Positions 45,711 through 55,074 of a DNA stretch of 64,000 nt are shown here, piece by piece. Positions within the stretch are counted from its first letter, which is position 1. Every line of letters begins with the position of its first letter. The stretch covers positions 152,572 through 216,571 of the forward strand of contig CAWIGC010000019.1 of assembly GCA_963835555.1 (NCBI GenBank), read 5' to 3'. A program made the position numbers and the translations under genes. The notes under the pieces are model-generated. The model did no database searches and was not told the origin of the DNA. It worked only from the letters and a program-made list of their open reading frames with translations. This DNA comes from Sulfopaludibacter sp963835555 (GTDB lineage Bacteria > Acidobacteriota > Terriglobia > Bryobacterales > Bryobacteraceae).

Positions 45711-47720
45711 CTAGTAGTTGAATACGAAATCGACCTTGTTATACAGCGACCAGACCAGATCCTGCACGGCGCTGGTGCGATTGGCGGGCATCGGGCAGCT
45801 CATCCCGGTCCCGGCGCTTTGTGTGCCGAGCTGGCAGAGCGCCTGATCCATCTCCAGAGGAGTGGGGTAGCGCGAAAGGACGCTCAGGAACAGTGTGTTG
45901 ATCAGATCCGTGTTTCCCAGACTCAGGTTCTTGACTAACAGTTGACTGGCGGTGGTTCCGGTGACTTGCAGCCTGGGTTCCACTACCTGGCTGTTCATCA
46001 GGTTCAGCGCCTGCAGGATGGAACCATCCTGTTTGCGCGGCTGATCGTCGCGGTTGCCGCGCAGGAAGCTGTCCAGGAAGGACGACATGGTGCCATTCGA
46101 GGGCGCGTTGACTACATCCGGCAGTTGCATCATATAGCTGAATGTGGGATGACCTGAATCGGTGAACCCGGTCAACGTGTAAGCCGGGAACGTGCCACTG
46201 GACTGCATGATGGCATCGGCGACCTCTTCGGCCCACAGACGGCGCACATACTTGCGCGCGAAGTAATTCTGATACGTCGCGCTCCAGGTTCCCGGATACC
46301 GGCTGGAAAGCTGGTAGGTGCCGGAGTTTACGATCTCGCGCATCATCGCCTTCACGTCATAGCCGCTCTGAATGAAATGCGCGGCGAGAGCGTTCAGCAG
46401 TCTGGCATTACTCGGCTGCAAGGTCCAGGGCGCGGGAGGCGGGTTATTTGGATCGAGCCGCGCCGGGTCGAAACTATCCGGAGGATCCACGATCCCCTGC
46501 CCGAAGAAGTAGGCCCACAGATAATTCACCGCGGCGCGCGCAAATTGGAAATCGCCGGTGACATCGCGCGCCAGGGCGGCCCGATAGTCTTCCCCGGTCT
46601 TAGGTGCGTCGCCGTTGAAGATATACTGCGGCGGCACATAATAGCAGGGCTGACCCGACTTACAGCCGGCAGGGGCGACACGGGCCGGCCGGTTGCCCGT
46701 GGTGGTGTTCAGCGCATAGTCATTGGTGTAGCCTTTGGTATTGTCTTGCAGCGACCAGTAATACACGTTCTTATTTGTCGAGTCCGGATAGCCGCGAGCG
46801 ATCTGTGTATGCGAAAGGTATGATGCAAGCTGCCACGCCTGATAACGAGTCGTGTTGGCGGCCCACAGACTAATCGAATCCAGGTGTCCCCGGCCGTTAT
46901 GGCATAGCAGACAATTCACATTGCTGATTCCGAGGAAGGTATCGGCGACATTGGCAGTCATCTGGTCCGTGGTGTCCTGTACCGGACCGTTGGAGATCCA
47001 GCCGCCCACCAGCCAGTTGGCGTGCCCCGTCTCGTACGTGCTGGTGGCGGATACCGTCAGGAGTTCGTTCGCCATCTGGTTATACGGCTTGCCATTGGCC
47101 AGGGAATCGTGAATGTACTGGTAGAAGGCATTGCGCCCGGCGGCGAAGCGGTTCAGGCCGGTGCTCGGAAAGCTGACCGTGTTCTTCAGCAGATCGCCAT
47201 AAAACATGGTCCACTTATCCACCCACTCGGGCGCGGCGAGTAACTGGTCGATCAGTTTGGCGCGCTTCTCCGGGTCGGTGCCGGCAACGAAGGTCAGGAC
47301 GGCCTGCGGGGTGGGAATGCGGCCGGTGAGGTCGAGCGTCACCCGGCGGACGAATTCCCAATCCGTGGTGGCCGGCGCCGGAGTAATCCCCTGCGCTTTG
47401 AAGTCGGCCCAGATGTAGGAATCGATCGAGCCCGCCGATTGCGTTTGATCGTAGGTGTAAGTGGGACTCCCCGGAGGCACATAGGCCAGCGCGCGCGTCA
47501 CCTGTTCGGTGAGACGGCCCAGCATCTGGTCCGCGCCACCCGGCCGCCCCATCGCTCGCAACGCGAGATTCACATATCGTTCCCGCTGCGGCCCGAAATA
47601 GGTACATTCCCCGTGTGCAACAGGTAGCTGACCGGCGTCCTGGGCCCTGACAGGCAGGAAACCGGAACAGATCAGGACGGTACATCCACTCAGAACTGAA
47701 AACCACCGAGACTGGCGCAT
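45711..47720 (-). CDS. DUF1549/DUF1553 secreted protein with CxxCH motif
   Basis: 669 residues, intact. Signal peptide (SVLSGCTVLICSGFLPVRAQ). DUF1549 part: WEFVRRVTLDLTGRIPTPQA and WVDKWTMFYGDLLKNT. Between lies VNCLLCHNGRGHLDSISLW with a CxxCH possible haem site. DUF1553 part: RAAVNYLWAYFFGQGIVDPP and C-terminal LFLSVLSRYPTPLEMDQALC. The pair with DUF1501 is widespread in Planctomycetes and Solibacter-like Acidobacteria; role unresolved. Divergent from the Solibacter-domain protein. Confidence 0.88.
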   Translation of the reverse strand: MRQSRWFSVLSGCTVLICSGFLPVRAQDAGQLPVAHGECTYFGPQRERYVNLALRAMGRPGGADQMLGRLTEQVTRALAYVPPGSPTYTYDQTQSAGSIDSYIWADFKAQGITPAPATTDWEFVRRVTLDLTGRIPTPQAVLTFVAGTDPEKRAKLIDQLLAAPEWVDKWTMFYGDLLKNTVSFPSTGLNRFAAGRNAFYQYIHDSLANGKPYNQMANELLTVSATSTYETGHANWLVGGWISNGPVQDTTDQMTANVADTFLGISNVNCLLCHNGRGHLDSISLWAANTTRYQAWQLASYLSHTQIARGYPDSTNKNVYYWSLQDNTKGYTNDYALNTTTGNRPARVAPAGCKSGQPCYYVPPQYIFNGDAPKTGEDYRAALARDVTGDFQFARAAVNYLWAYFFGQGIVDPPDSFDPARLDPNNPPPAPWTLQPSNARLLNALAAHFIQSGYDVKAMMREIVNSGTYQLSSRYPGTWSATYQNYFARKYVRRLWAEEVADAIMQSSGTFPAYTLTGFTDSGHPTFSYMMQLPDVVNAPSNGTMSSFLDSFLRGNRDDQPRKQDGSILQALNLMNSQVVEPRLQVTGTTASQLLVKNLSLGNTDLINTLFLSVLSRYPTPLEMDQALCQLGTQSAGTGMSCPMPANRTSAVQDLVWSLYNKVDFVFNY

Positions 47721-47827
47721 TCACCCTCCATGGAAGAGCGCGTATTAGCGCTATTATTACATTGCAAACCCTAATTCCCCCGGCAAGTTCCACTTTTTTT
47801 CACGCGCGTCGTACGATGGTGAGAACT

Positions 47828-49675
47828 ATGACCACCCTGACGGGGCGCCAGTGGGTGCTGTTGTCCGCCTTATTCGCAGTGCGGCTGGCATCGGCACAGA
47901 CCCTTACCAATCACTCATTGAACGGGAAATTCTTCTTCCGGCAGATCTCCCTGGGCACGGACGGAGCGGGTGGCATTGCCGATCCGCGCAGCATTCTCGG
48001 AACCTTGACCTTCGACGGCGCCGGGCATTTCAGCTTCACCGGCCAGCAGGTGACCGGTACCGCGGCTCCAATTTCCCAGACCGGTTCCGGGGCCTACTCG
48101 GTGGACCCGGGGGGCAATGTGTCGATGGACAGTCCCTTGCGCAGCGGCGAGAAAGAAAATGCCCGCTTTGGCCCGGAGGCTCTGATCGGGTCCGGCACCG
48201 AATCCACCGATACCAGCTTCGATTTGTTGGTGGCGATACCCGCGCCTGCCGCTGGAGGCGCGCTTTCCGGCTCCTACTGGGCGGCCACCCTGGAATTTCC
48301 CGGCGGCGCCGCGACCAACTCGCGGAACGCTTTGTTTAGCCTGGCCACCGCTGCCTCGGGTACGCTGGCCGCGATCACGGTGAACGGCCACGCCGCCAAC
48401 CTGAACAGCGGCGCGCCTACGACGCAACAGGTGACCGGGGGCACCTACGCGATGAGCAACGATGGGTCGGGAACGCTCTCTTTGGGCACGGCTGCGACGT
48501 CTGCACTGCTCAGCGGTACGCGCAACATCTATGTATCCGCGGACGGAAACATGGTGATCGGCGGCACGCTGAGCGCCGGATCCCACGATATTCTGATCGG
48601 CGTGAAGAGCATGGCCGGGGTGACCAATGCCTCCTGGAACGTGACCAGCGGCCAGAGTTTCTGGGCCGCGGGTCTGCGCTTCAACGCGGCGGATCAGGCG
48701 CCCGAGGTCAGTTTCACGGGCTCCGCGTCGCCGGGCGGCACGGGCGCTCTCACCTGGACGAAGCGGCTGAAAGCCTGGCATCAGGGCAATCTGGATTTCA
48801 CCGCGGTAAACGGCTATTCGCTGAATACCGATGGCTCCGGCAGCGTGCCTTCCGCACTGATGCAGGCCGCGCTCGGCGGACAGGGCAACCTCTTTCTGCT
48901 CTCCAGTATCGATGCCAACGATCCCGGCGCGTTCGAAATCGACCTGGGCATTCGCATGCCCGCGCTCAGCGGTTCCGGAGTTTTTCTGAACCCCCTGGGA
49001 GTTGTCAGCGCCGCCAGTTACGCACCGGCGGGCAACCCCATCGCGCCGGGGGAATTCATCGCCCTCTACGGCACGGGACTGGCCAAGAGTCAGCAAACGG
49101 CCGCTCCGCCCTATCCGCCTTCGTTGAATCTGGTGACGGTCCAGATCAACGGAAAGGCCGCGCCGGTTTATGCCGTGAGCCCCAACGTGATCTTTTGCCT
49201 GGTACCCTACGCGGCCACCGGAGCCACCGCGGCCATCACGGTGAACAACAATGGGACGACTTCCAACACCGTGACGGTGCCGCTTGCCCCCACCGCGCCC
49301 GGCATGTTCGCCATTAGTAAGAACGGCACCGGACCGGGAGCCATCCTCCATGCCGATTACAGCCTGGTGAGTGCCGCGTCCCCGGCCATCGGTGGCGAAA
49401 TCGTTCTGGTCTATTTGACCGGAATGGGGGCGGTGACCACTGCGGTTAGCGACGGAGTAGGCACCACTGCCGCGGATAACACCGTATCCCAGCCAACCGT
49501 ATTAGTAGGAGGGCTGCCAGGCACTGTGATCTACAGCGGACTCGCCCCGGGCTATCCCGGTCTGTACCAGATGAACGTGACCCTGCCTGCATTCCCGTCG
49601 GGCCAGGGCACCCTACCGCTCGCCATTTCGACCGCGAACGCCTTCCACGATCAGGTGGTGATTCCGGTGAAGTGA
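47828..49675 (+). CDS. Secreted protein with Solibacter-type C-terminal domain (TIGR03437-like)
   Basis: 615 residues from ATG 47828. Signal peptide (WVLLSALFAVRLASAQ). Residues about 20-390 are a beta-rich region of short repeats (LTFDGAGHFSFTGQQV, GSYWAATLEFPGG), composition Gly/Ala/Thr. Residues about 395-615 match the Solibacter C-terminal domain: GVVSAASYAPAGNPIAPGEF, IALYGTGLAKSQQTAAPPYP, VLVYLTGMGAVT and PGYPGLYQMNVTLPAFPSGQ. The domain is abundant in Solibacter usitatus proteins; role unknown, perhaps surface adhesion or sorting. Confidence 0.85.
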   Translation: MTTLTGRQWVLLSALFAVRLASAQTLTNHSLNGKFFFRQISLGTDGAGGIADPRSILGTLTFDGAGHFSFTGQQVTGTAAPISQTGSGAYSVDPGGNVSMDSPLRSGEKENARFGPEALIGSGTESTDTSFDLLVAIPAPAAGGALSGSYWAATLEFPGGAATNSRNALFSLATAASGTLAAITVNGHAANLNSGAPTTQQVTGGTYAMSNDGSGTLSLGTAATSALLSGTRNIYVSADGNMVIGGTLSAGSHDILIGVKSMAGVTNASWNVTSGQSFWAAGLRFNAADQAPEVSFTGSASPGGTGALTWTKRLKAWHQGNLDFTAVNGYSLNTDGSGSVPSALMQAALGGQGNLFLLSSIDANDPGAFEIDLGIRMPALSGSGVFLNPLGVVSAASYAPAGNPIAPGEFIALYGTGLAKSQQTAAPPYPPSLNLVTVQINGKAAPVYAVSPNVIFCLVPYAATGATAAITVNNNGTTSNTVTVPLAPTAPGMFAISKNGTGPGAILHADYSLVSAASPAIGGEIVLVYLTGMGAVTTAVSDGVGTTAADNTVSQPTVLVGGLPGTVIYSGLAPGYPGLYQMNVTLPAFPSGQGTLPLAISTANAFHDQVVIPVK

Positions 49676-49745
49676 AGGCGGGGAAGGCTTGGCGATTGCC
49701 GACCCGCTGCTCCTGCGCGGCTCTGCGCTTTGATAGGATGAAGCC

Positions 49746-49955
49746 ATGCAACTGACGATCCGGTTACTGCGCGAAACGGACGGTCGCTGGATTGGCGATG
49801 TGTCCGAACTGCCGGGCGTGACTGTGTATGGCTCGACTGCCGAGGAGGCGACTCTAAAGGCAAAAGCCCTCGCGCTCCGCGTGATTGCAGAAGAAATCGA
49901 GCACGGAGAGATGACGCCCGCCGCGGACTTACTGCAGTTCTCAGTTGCGGCATGA
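49746..49955 (+). CDS. hicB: HicB-family antitoxin
   Basis: 69 residues. RETDGRWIGDVSELPGVTVYG is the degenerate RNase H-like HicB core; the rest is helical (EEATLKAKALALRVIAEEIE). There is no C-terminal DNA-binding domain. Antitoxin precedes toxin; the stop overlaps the hicA start as ATGA, so the two are coupled. Confidence 0.8.
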   Translation: MQLTIRLLRETDGRWIGDVSELPGVTVYGSTAEEATLKAKALALRVIAEEIEHGEMTPAADLLQFSVAA

Positions 49956-50128
49956 GCTCGTTTCCCGCAACCAAGGCGCCGGTAGTTCGAACATCGGGTT
50001 CCCATAGGACGCTACGGCGTGTAGGGTGGCCGCAGTACCGGTTTGCCTACCGCGACAAAGAAGAACTCGGCCCGGTCATTTTCTCAGAGATCGCGAAGCA
50101 CACTGGCTTGCGGCCGGACGATCTGTAG
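49952..50128 (+). CDS. hicA: HicA-family toxin, shortened
   Basis: 58 residues from ATG 49952 to TAG 50128. The catalytic region is kept (SGSHRTLRRVGWPQYRFAYR, then ELGPVIFSEIAKHTGLRPDD L). Normal relatives have about 12-15 more residues between the MSSFPATKA start and the GSH motif, the first helix of the fold; here it is missing, so the toxin may be inactive. Position after hicB and the ATGA overlap support the call. Confidence 0.7.
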   Translation: MSSFPATKAPVVRTSGSHRTLRRVGWPQYRFAYRDKEELGPVIFSEIAKHTGLRPDDL

Positions 50129-50220
50129 GAGGCGGCAGGATCTCCCGTGTGAAGTGAGCCCCCGCGGTTGATTCCCTGTAACAGAAGCTGGATAATGGTG
50201 CCCTGTTCACCGGGAGGAAC

Positions 50221-51090
50221 ATGTCTCGCATCGTCAGGTGTTCGCTCATTCAGGCCTCCAACGCCGCCCCTCCGGATGCCTCGCTGGCAGTCACCAAGCA
50301 GGCGATGATCGACAAACACGTCGAGTATATCCGCCAGGCCGCCGATGCCGGGGCGCAAATCGTGTGCCTGCAAGAGATTTTCTACGGCCCGTATTTCTGC
50401 GCCGAGCAGACCATCAAGTGGTACGACACTACCGAAGCGGTGCCCGACGGGCCCACCATCCGGCTCATGCAGGACCTTGCCCGGAAGCATCGCATCGTGC
50501 TGATCGTGCCGGTCTACGAGGTGGAGCAGGAAGGGGTCTACTACAACACTGCCGCCGTGATCCACAACGACGGTACTTTCCTGGGCAAGTACCGCAAGAC
50601 GCACATCCCGCACGTGGCTCCGGGCTTCTGGGAAAAGTTCTACTTCCGGCCGGGCAACCTTGGCTACCCCGTTTTCGACGTAGGCTTCGCCAAGGTCGGG
50701 GTCTATATCTGCTACGATCGCCACTTCCCCGAAGGCGCCCGCGCGCTGGGGCTGAACGGCGCCGAGATCGTCTTCAATCCCTCGGCTACCGTCGCCGGGC
50801 TGAGTGAGTATCTGTGGAAGCTGGAACAGCCGGCGCACGCCGTGGCCAACGGCTATTTTGTGGGCGCCATCAATCGCGTGGGCTTCGAAGCGCCGTGGAA
50901 TATCGGCGAATTTTACGGATCCAGCTATTTCTGCGATCCGCGGGGGCAGATCATTGCCCAGGCGTCGCGCGACAAGGACGAAGTGTTGACCGCCGACCTG
51001 GACCTGGCGCAAATCGCCGAGGTCCGCAAGACCTGGCAGTTCTACCGCGACCGGCGACCCGACATGTATCAGGCATTGGTGAAGGCATAA
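50221..51090 (+). CDS. pydC: Beta-ureidopropionase (N-carbamoyl-beta-alanine amidohydrolase), nitrilase family
   Basis: 289 residues. The nitrilase triad is clear: Glu in VCLQEIFYGPYF (about residue 56), Lys in GKYRKTHIPHV (about 125) and Cys in GVYICYDRHFPEGAR (about 163). Cleaves N-carbamoyl-beta-alanine (or -aminoisobutyrate) to the beta-amino acid, CO2 and ammonia, the third step of reductive pyrimidine catabolism. First gene of the seven-gene operon; GGGAGGAAC ribosome site. The next gene starts 2 bases after its stop. Confidence 0.9.
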   Translation: MSRIVRCSLIQASNAAPPDASLAVTKQAMIDKHVEYIRQAADAGAQIVCLQEIFYGPYFCAEQTIKWYDTTEAVPDGPTIRLMQDLARKHRIVLIVPVYEVEQEGVYYNTAAVIHNDGTFLGKYRKTHIPHVAPGFWEKFYFRPGNLGYPVFDVGFAKVGVYICYDRHFPEGARALGLNGAEIVFNPSATVAGLSEYLWKLEQPAHAVANGYFVGAINRVGFEAPWNIGEFYGSSYFCDPRGQIIAQASRDKDEVLTADLDLAQIAEVRKTWQFYRDRRPDMYQALVKA

Positions 51091-51092
51091 TC

Positions 51093-52400
51093 ATGACCAA
51101 AGACGAAATCATACTTGCCAACAAGGAGTTCCTGTTCCCCGCGGTGTTCCATTACTTCAAGGAGCCGCTGGTGGTGTCGCACGCGAAAAATCAATATGTC
51201 TGGGATGCCGACGGCAACCAGTACCTGGATTTCTTCGGCGGAATCGTCACCGTAAGCGTGGGCCACTGCAATGAGCAGGTGAACGCGCTGGTGCACCAGC
51301 AACTCGACACGCTGCAGCATGTTTCCACCGTGTTCGCTAATGAGCCGCAGGCCGCGCTGGCGAAGAAGATCGCATCCATCACCCCGGGAGGGAAGCTCAC
51401 CAAGAGCTTCTTCACCAACAGCGGCACGGAGGCCAACGAGACCGCCATCCTCGCCGCGCGGTGCTATACCGGCAATACGGAAATCGTCGCCCTGCGACAC
51501 TCCTATCACGGCCGCAGCGCCATGGGGATGACGCTCAGCGGAGTGGGTACCTGGCGTCTGGGACCGGCGCAGGCCGGCATTGTCCATGCGCACAACGCCT
51601 ACTGCTACCGCTGCCCGTTCGGGCTGGAATACCCCAGTTGCGATGTCCGGTGCGCGCAGGATATGGAAGAGCTGATTCGCACCACTACCACCGGCAGCAT
51701 CGCCGGCTTTATCGGGGAGCCGATCCAGGGCGTGGGCGGATTCGTCACGCCGCCTAAGGAGTACTTTCAGATCGTGGAGAAGATCGTGCGCAATCACGGC
51801 GGCATCTTCATCAGCGACGAAGTGCAGACCGGGTGGGGACGCACCGGCGGGAAGTGGTTCGGCATCGAGCAGTGGGGCGTCACGCCGGACATCATGACCA
51901 GCGCCAAGGGTCTCGGCAACGGCAGTCCCATCGGGCTGACGGTGGCGCGGCCGGAAGTAGCCGATTCGGTCAAGGGCCTCACCATTTCCACGTTCGGCGG
52001 GAACCCGGTCACGACCACCGCCGCCAAGGCTGTGATCGACTTCATCGAAGAGCAGAACCTTATGGCCAATTGCGCCGAAACGGGCGCCTATTTACGCGGC
52101 CATCTGGAAGAGCTGAAGAACAAGCATGCGCTCATCGGCGATGTGCGCGGCATGGGACTCATGCAGGCGCTGGAACTGGTGGAAGACCGCGCCACCAAAG
52201 CCCCGGCCACGGCTCAGACCGCGATGGTGATGGAAACGGCGCGCGAAAATCGCCTGCTGATCGGCAAGGGGGGGATGTACGGCAACGTGATCCGCCTTTC
52301 GCCGCCCATGAACATTACGCGCAGCGACGTGGATCAGTTTATCGGGCTGTTGGACAAGAGCCTGGCGGCCTGCGGAGCGGCGGTAGCGGGGGCGCGATGA
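51093..52400 (+). CDS. Class III PLP aminotransferase (beta-alanine:2-oxoacid type)
   Basis: 435 residues from ATG 51093. PLP lysine lies in DIMTSAKGLGNGSPIG near residue 275; ISDEVQTGWGRTG precedes it; TNSGTEANETAILAARCYTG binds the cofactor phosphate. Resembles the AGXT2 group, which uses beta-alanine or 3-aminoisobutyrate with glyoxylate or pyruvate. Location suggests that it turns beta-alanine to malonate semialdehyde. Stop overlaps preT (ATGA). Confidence 0.88.
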   Translation: MTKDEIILANKEFLFPAVFHYFKEPLVVSHAKNQYVWDADGNQYLDFFGGIVTVSVGHCNEQVNALVHQQLDTLQHVSTVFANEPQAALAKKIASITPGGKLTKSFFTNSGTEANETAILAARCYTGNTEIVALRHSYHGRSAMGMTLSGVGTWRLGPAQAGIVHAHNAYCYRCPFGLEYPSCDVRCAQDMEELIRTTTTGSIAGFIGEPIQGVGGFVTPPKEYFQIVEKIVRNHGGIFISDEVQTGWGRTGGKWFGIEQWGVTPDIMTSAKGLGNGSPIGLTVARPEVADSVKGLTISTFGGNPVTTTAAKAVIDFIEEQNLMANCAETGAYLRGHLEELKNKHALIGDVRGMGLMQALELVEDRATKAPATAQTAMVMETARENRLLIGKGGMYGNVIRLSPPMNITRSDVDQFIGLLDKSLAACGAAVAGAR

Positions 52401-53734
52401 GCGCTGGCGCGCTGCCCGTGGAGCGCAACCTGGAGCAGTTTCCGGATCTGCATCCGGCCTTCGATTCGCAAGCCGCGCTGGCCGAAGCCAATCGCTGCCT
52501 CTTCTGTTTCGACGCGCCCTGCATGGGCGCCTGCCCCACCCACATCGATGTGCCGCGCTTCATCAAAAAGATCGCGAGCGGCAACTTGCGCGGGTCCGCG
52601 CTGACCATTCTGGATGCCAATATTCTGGGTCTGAGCTGCTCGCGTGTCTGCCCGGTGGCGGTGCTGTGCGAAGGCGCCTGCGTGATGCATCGCTATAACA
52701 AGCAGCCCATCGAAATCGGACGCTTGCAGCGCTTCGCCATGGACGCGTTCTATGCCAAAGGCGCGCACCTGCCGCCGGTGGCGCAGGATGGCTCCCACCG
52801 TATCGCTTGCGTAGGCGGCGGTCCGGCATCGCTCAGTTGCGCCGCGGAGTTGCGGCGGCGTGGAGTTGCCGTGACCGTGTTCGACAACCGGCCGCTGCCC
52901 GGCGGCCTCAACACGTACGGCGTGGCCGAGTACAAACTGCGCCCCGCCGATAGTCTCCGCGAAGTGGCCATGGTGCGGTCTTTGGGCGTGGAGTTCCGCC
53001 AGACGGACGTGGGCGGCTCGACATCGCTGGACGAACTGGAACGCGACCACGCTTTTCTCTTCCTGGGGATGGGTCTGGGCGCCATGGAGCGCATGGGTAT
53101 TCCCGGAGAACAGGCTCTCGGCGTAATCGACGCGCTGCGCTTTATCGAGCGCTACAAAACGCTGCCGGATTTCTCCGTGGGGAAAACGGTGGTGGTGATC
53201 GGCGGCGGCAACACCGCCATCGATGCCGCCAATGCGGCGCGCCGCCTGGGCGCGCAGGACGTGCACCTTTTCTATCGCCGCACCGAAACGGAGATGCCGG
53301 CATTTTCTTTCGAGTACGACCACTCCAAAGTGGAGGGCGTGCAGTTCCACTGGCTGGCGCAACCGGTGGCGATCCTCGAACAGAAAGGGCGCGCCGCCGC
53401 GGTGAAGTTTGTGCGCACAGCGCCCGGCGAGCCGGACGCCAGCGGCCGGCGCAAAGCCGAACCGGTGCCCGGATCGGAGTTCGAATTCCCCTGCGACCTG
53501 GTGATCCCGGCGGTAGGGCAATCGCGTTTCACCAGCCTGCTGGAAAGTACGCGCGGCATCGAACTGAAGGGGGGCTCCATCGTGGTGGACCGCGCCACCG
53601 GGCGCACCGCCAACCCCCGCTATTATGCCGGCGGCGATTGCGTCAACGGCGGACGCGAAGTGGTGGACGCCGTGGCCGGCGGCAAGCGCGCCGCGCTGGC
53701 GATAGTGGCGCAACTGCAGGTGAACCATGGCTGA
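52397..53734 (+). CDS. preT: Dihydropyrimidine dehydrogenase subunit PreT (FAD/NAD, Fe-S)
   Basis: 445 residues. N-terminal Fe-S cysteines (CLFCFDAPCMGACPTHIDVP, CSRVCPVAVLCEGACV), FAD motif CVGGGPASLSCAAELRRR near residue 135, NAD(P) motif IGGGNTAIDAANAARRLGAQ near 270, and C-terminal YYAGGDCVNGGREVVDAVAG. Takes electrons from NAD(P)H and passes them to PreA for reduction of uracil and thymine. Overlaps preA by 8 bases. Confidence 0.92.
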   Translation: MSAGALPVERNLEQFPDLHPAFDSQAALAEANRCLFCFDAPCMGACPTHIDVPRFIKKIASGNLRGSALTILDANILGLSCSRVCPVAVLCEGACVMHRYNKQPIEIGRLQRFAMDAFYAKGAHLPPVAQDGSHRIACVGGGPASLSCAAELRRRGVAVTVFDNRPLPGGLNTYGVAEYKLRPADSLREVAMVRSLGVEFRQTDVGGSTSLDELERDHAFLFLGMGLGAMERMGIPGEQALGVIDALRFIERYKTLPDFSVGKTVVVIGGGNTAIDAANAARRLGAQDVHLFYRRTETEMPAFSFEYDHSKVEGVQFHWLAQPVAILEQKGRAAAVKFVRTAPGEPDASGRRKAEPVPGSEFEFPCDLVIPAVGQSRFTSLLESTRGIELKGGSIVVDRATGRTANPRYYAGGDCVNGGREVVDAVAGGKRAALAIVAQLQVNHG

Positions 53735-55074
53735 CCTGAGCACCAACTTCGCCGGCATCCGCTGCCCCAACCCCTTCTGGCTGGCCTCCGGTCCGCCCAC
53801 CAATTGCGGCGACCAGGTAATGCGCGCCTTCGACGCCGGCTGGGGCGGCGCCGTCTGGAAGACCATCGGCGAACCCATCGTCAATGTCTCCTCGCGCTAC
53901 TCCTCGGTCGATTGGAACGGCCAGCGCATGATGGGGCTTAACAACATCGAGCTCATCAGCGACCGGCCCATCGAAACCAACCTGCGCGAAATCAGCCGCA
54001 GTGAAGAAGCGCTATCCGAAACACGCCGTCGTCGCCAGCCTGATGGTGGATTCCAAACGCGAGGTCTGGCACGACATCGTCAAGCGCTCCGAGGATGCCG
54101 GCGCCGACGGGCTGGAGCTGAATTTCGGATGCCCGCACGGCATGAGCGAGCGCGGCATGGGCAGCGCCGTGGGGCAGGTCCCCGATTATTCGCGCATGAT
54201 CACCGAGTGGGTGAAGGAAGTGGCGCGCACTCCGGTGCTGGTCAAGCTCACGCCCAACATTACCGACATTCGTATGGTGGCGCGCGCCGCCCGCCGCGGC
54301 GGGGCCGACGCCCTCTCCGCCATCAACACCATCAACTCGATTACGGGAATCGATCTCGACACGTTCACGCCGCGGCCCTACGTGGGGGGAGCGTCATCCC
54401 ACGGCGGCTATTGCGGCCCCGCGGTGAAACCTATTGCGCTCCACCTGGTGCAGCAGATCGCTTCCGACCCGGAAGTCGGCATCCCCATCTCCGGCATCGG
54501 CGGCATTGCCGGCTGGCGGGAAGCTGCGGAATTCATGCTGCTGGGCTGCGGCACGGTGCAGGTCTGCACCGCGGCCATGCATCATGGCTACCGCATCGTG
54601 GAAGACATGATCGATGGCCTGAGCCATTGGATGGACGAAAAAGGCTTCCGCACAATCGACGATTTCCGCGGCCTCTCGGTACCCAAAGTCACCGAGTGGA
54701 AGCACCTCGACCTGAATTACAAAATCGTCGCCCGCATCAATCGCGATACATGCATCGGCTGCGACCTGTGCTACATCGCCTGTTGGGACGGCGCGCACCA
54801 GTGCATCCACATCGATGGCCACGCCCGGCCTGAATCGCTGGAGGCAGCCAGCCGCGCGCGCCTCACCGTCACGCCCGTCGCCAAGCTCGACGCGCTGCGG
54901 GCGGCCGGCGGAATGCAAACGCCGCCGGAGCGCATCCCCAAGGTGGACGAGGCGGAATGCGTGGGCTGCAATCTCTGCTGGCTGGTCTGCCCGGTAGAGA
55001 ACTGCATCACCATGGAGCAGGTGGATACGGGGCGGCCCGTGCAATCCTGGGAGCAACGATGCCAACAACACTGA
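53727..55074 (+). CDS. preA: Dihydropyrimidine dehydrogenase subunit PreA (FMN, two 4Fe-4S), one frameshift
   Basis: About 448 residues. FMN barrel with FAGIRCPNPFWLASGPPTN at the start, ELNFGCPHGMSERGMGSA with the catalytic Cys, SGIGGIAGWREAAEFMLLG, then a ferredoxin tail with CIGCDLCYIAC and CVGCNLCWLVCPVENC. Reduces the 5,6-bond of uracil/thymine. One extra base near 54001 (CGCAGTGAAG) splits the frame; removing it gives REISRVKKRYPKHAVV, which fits the family. Stop overlaps hydA by 16 bases. Confidence 0.9.
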
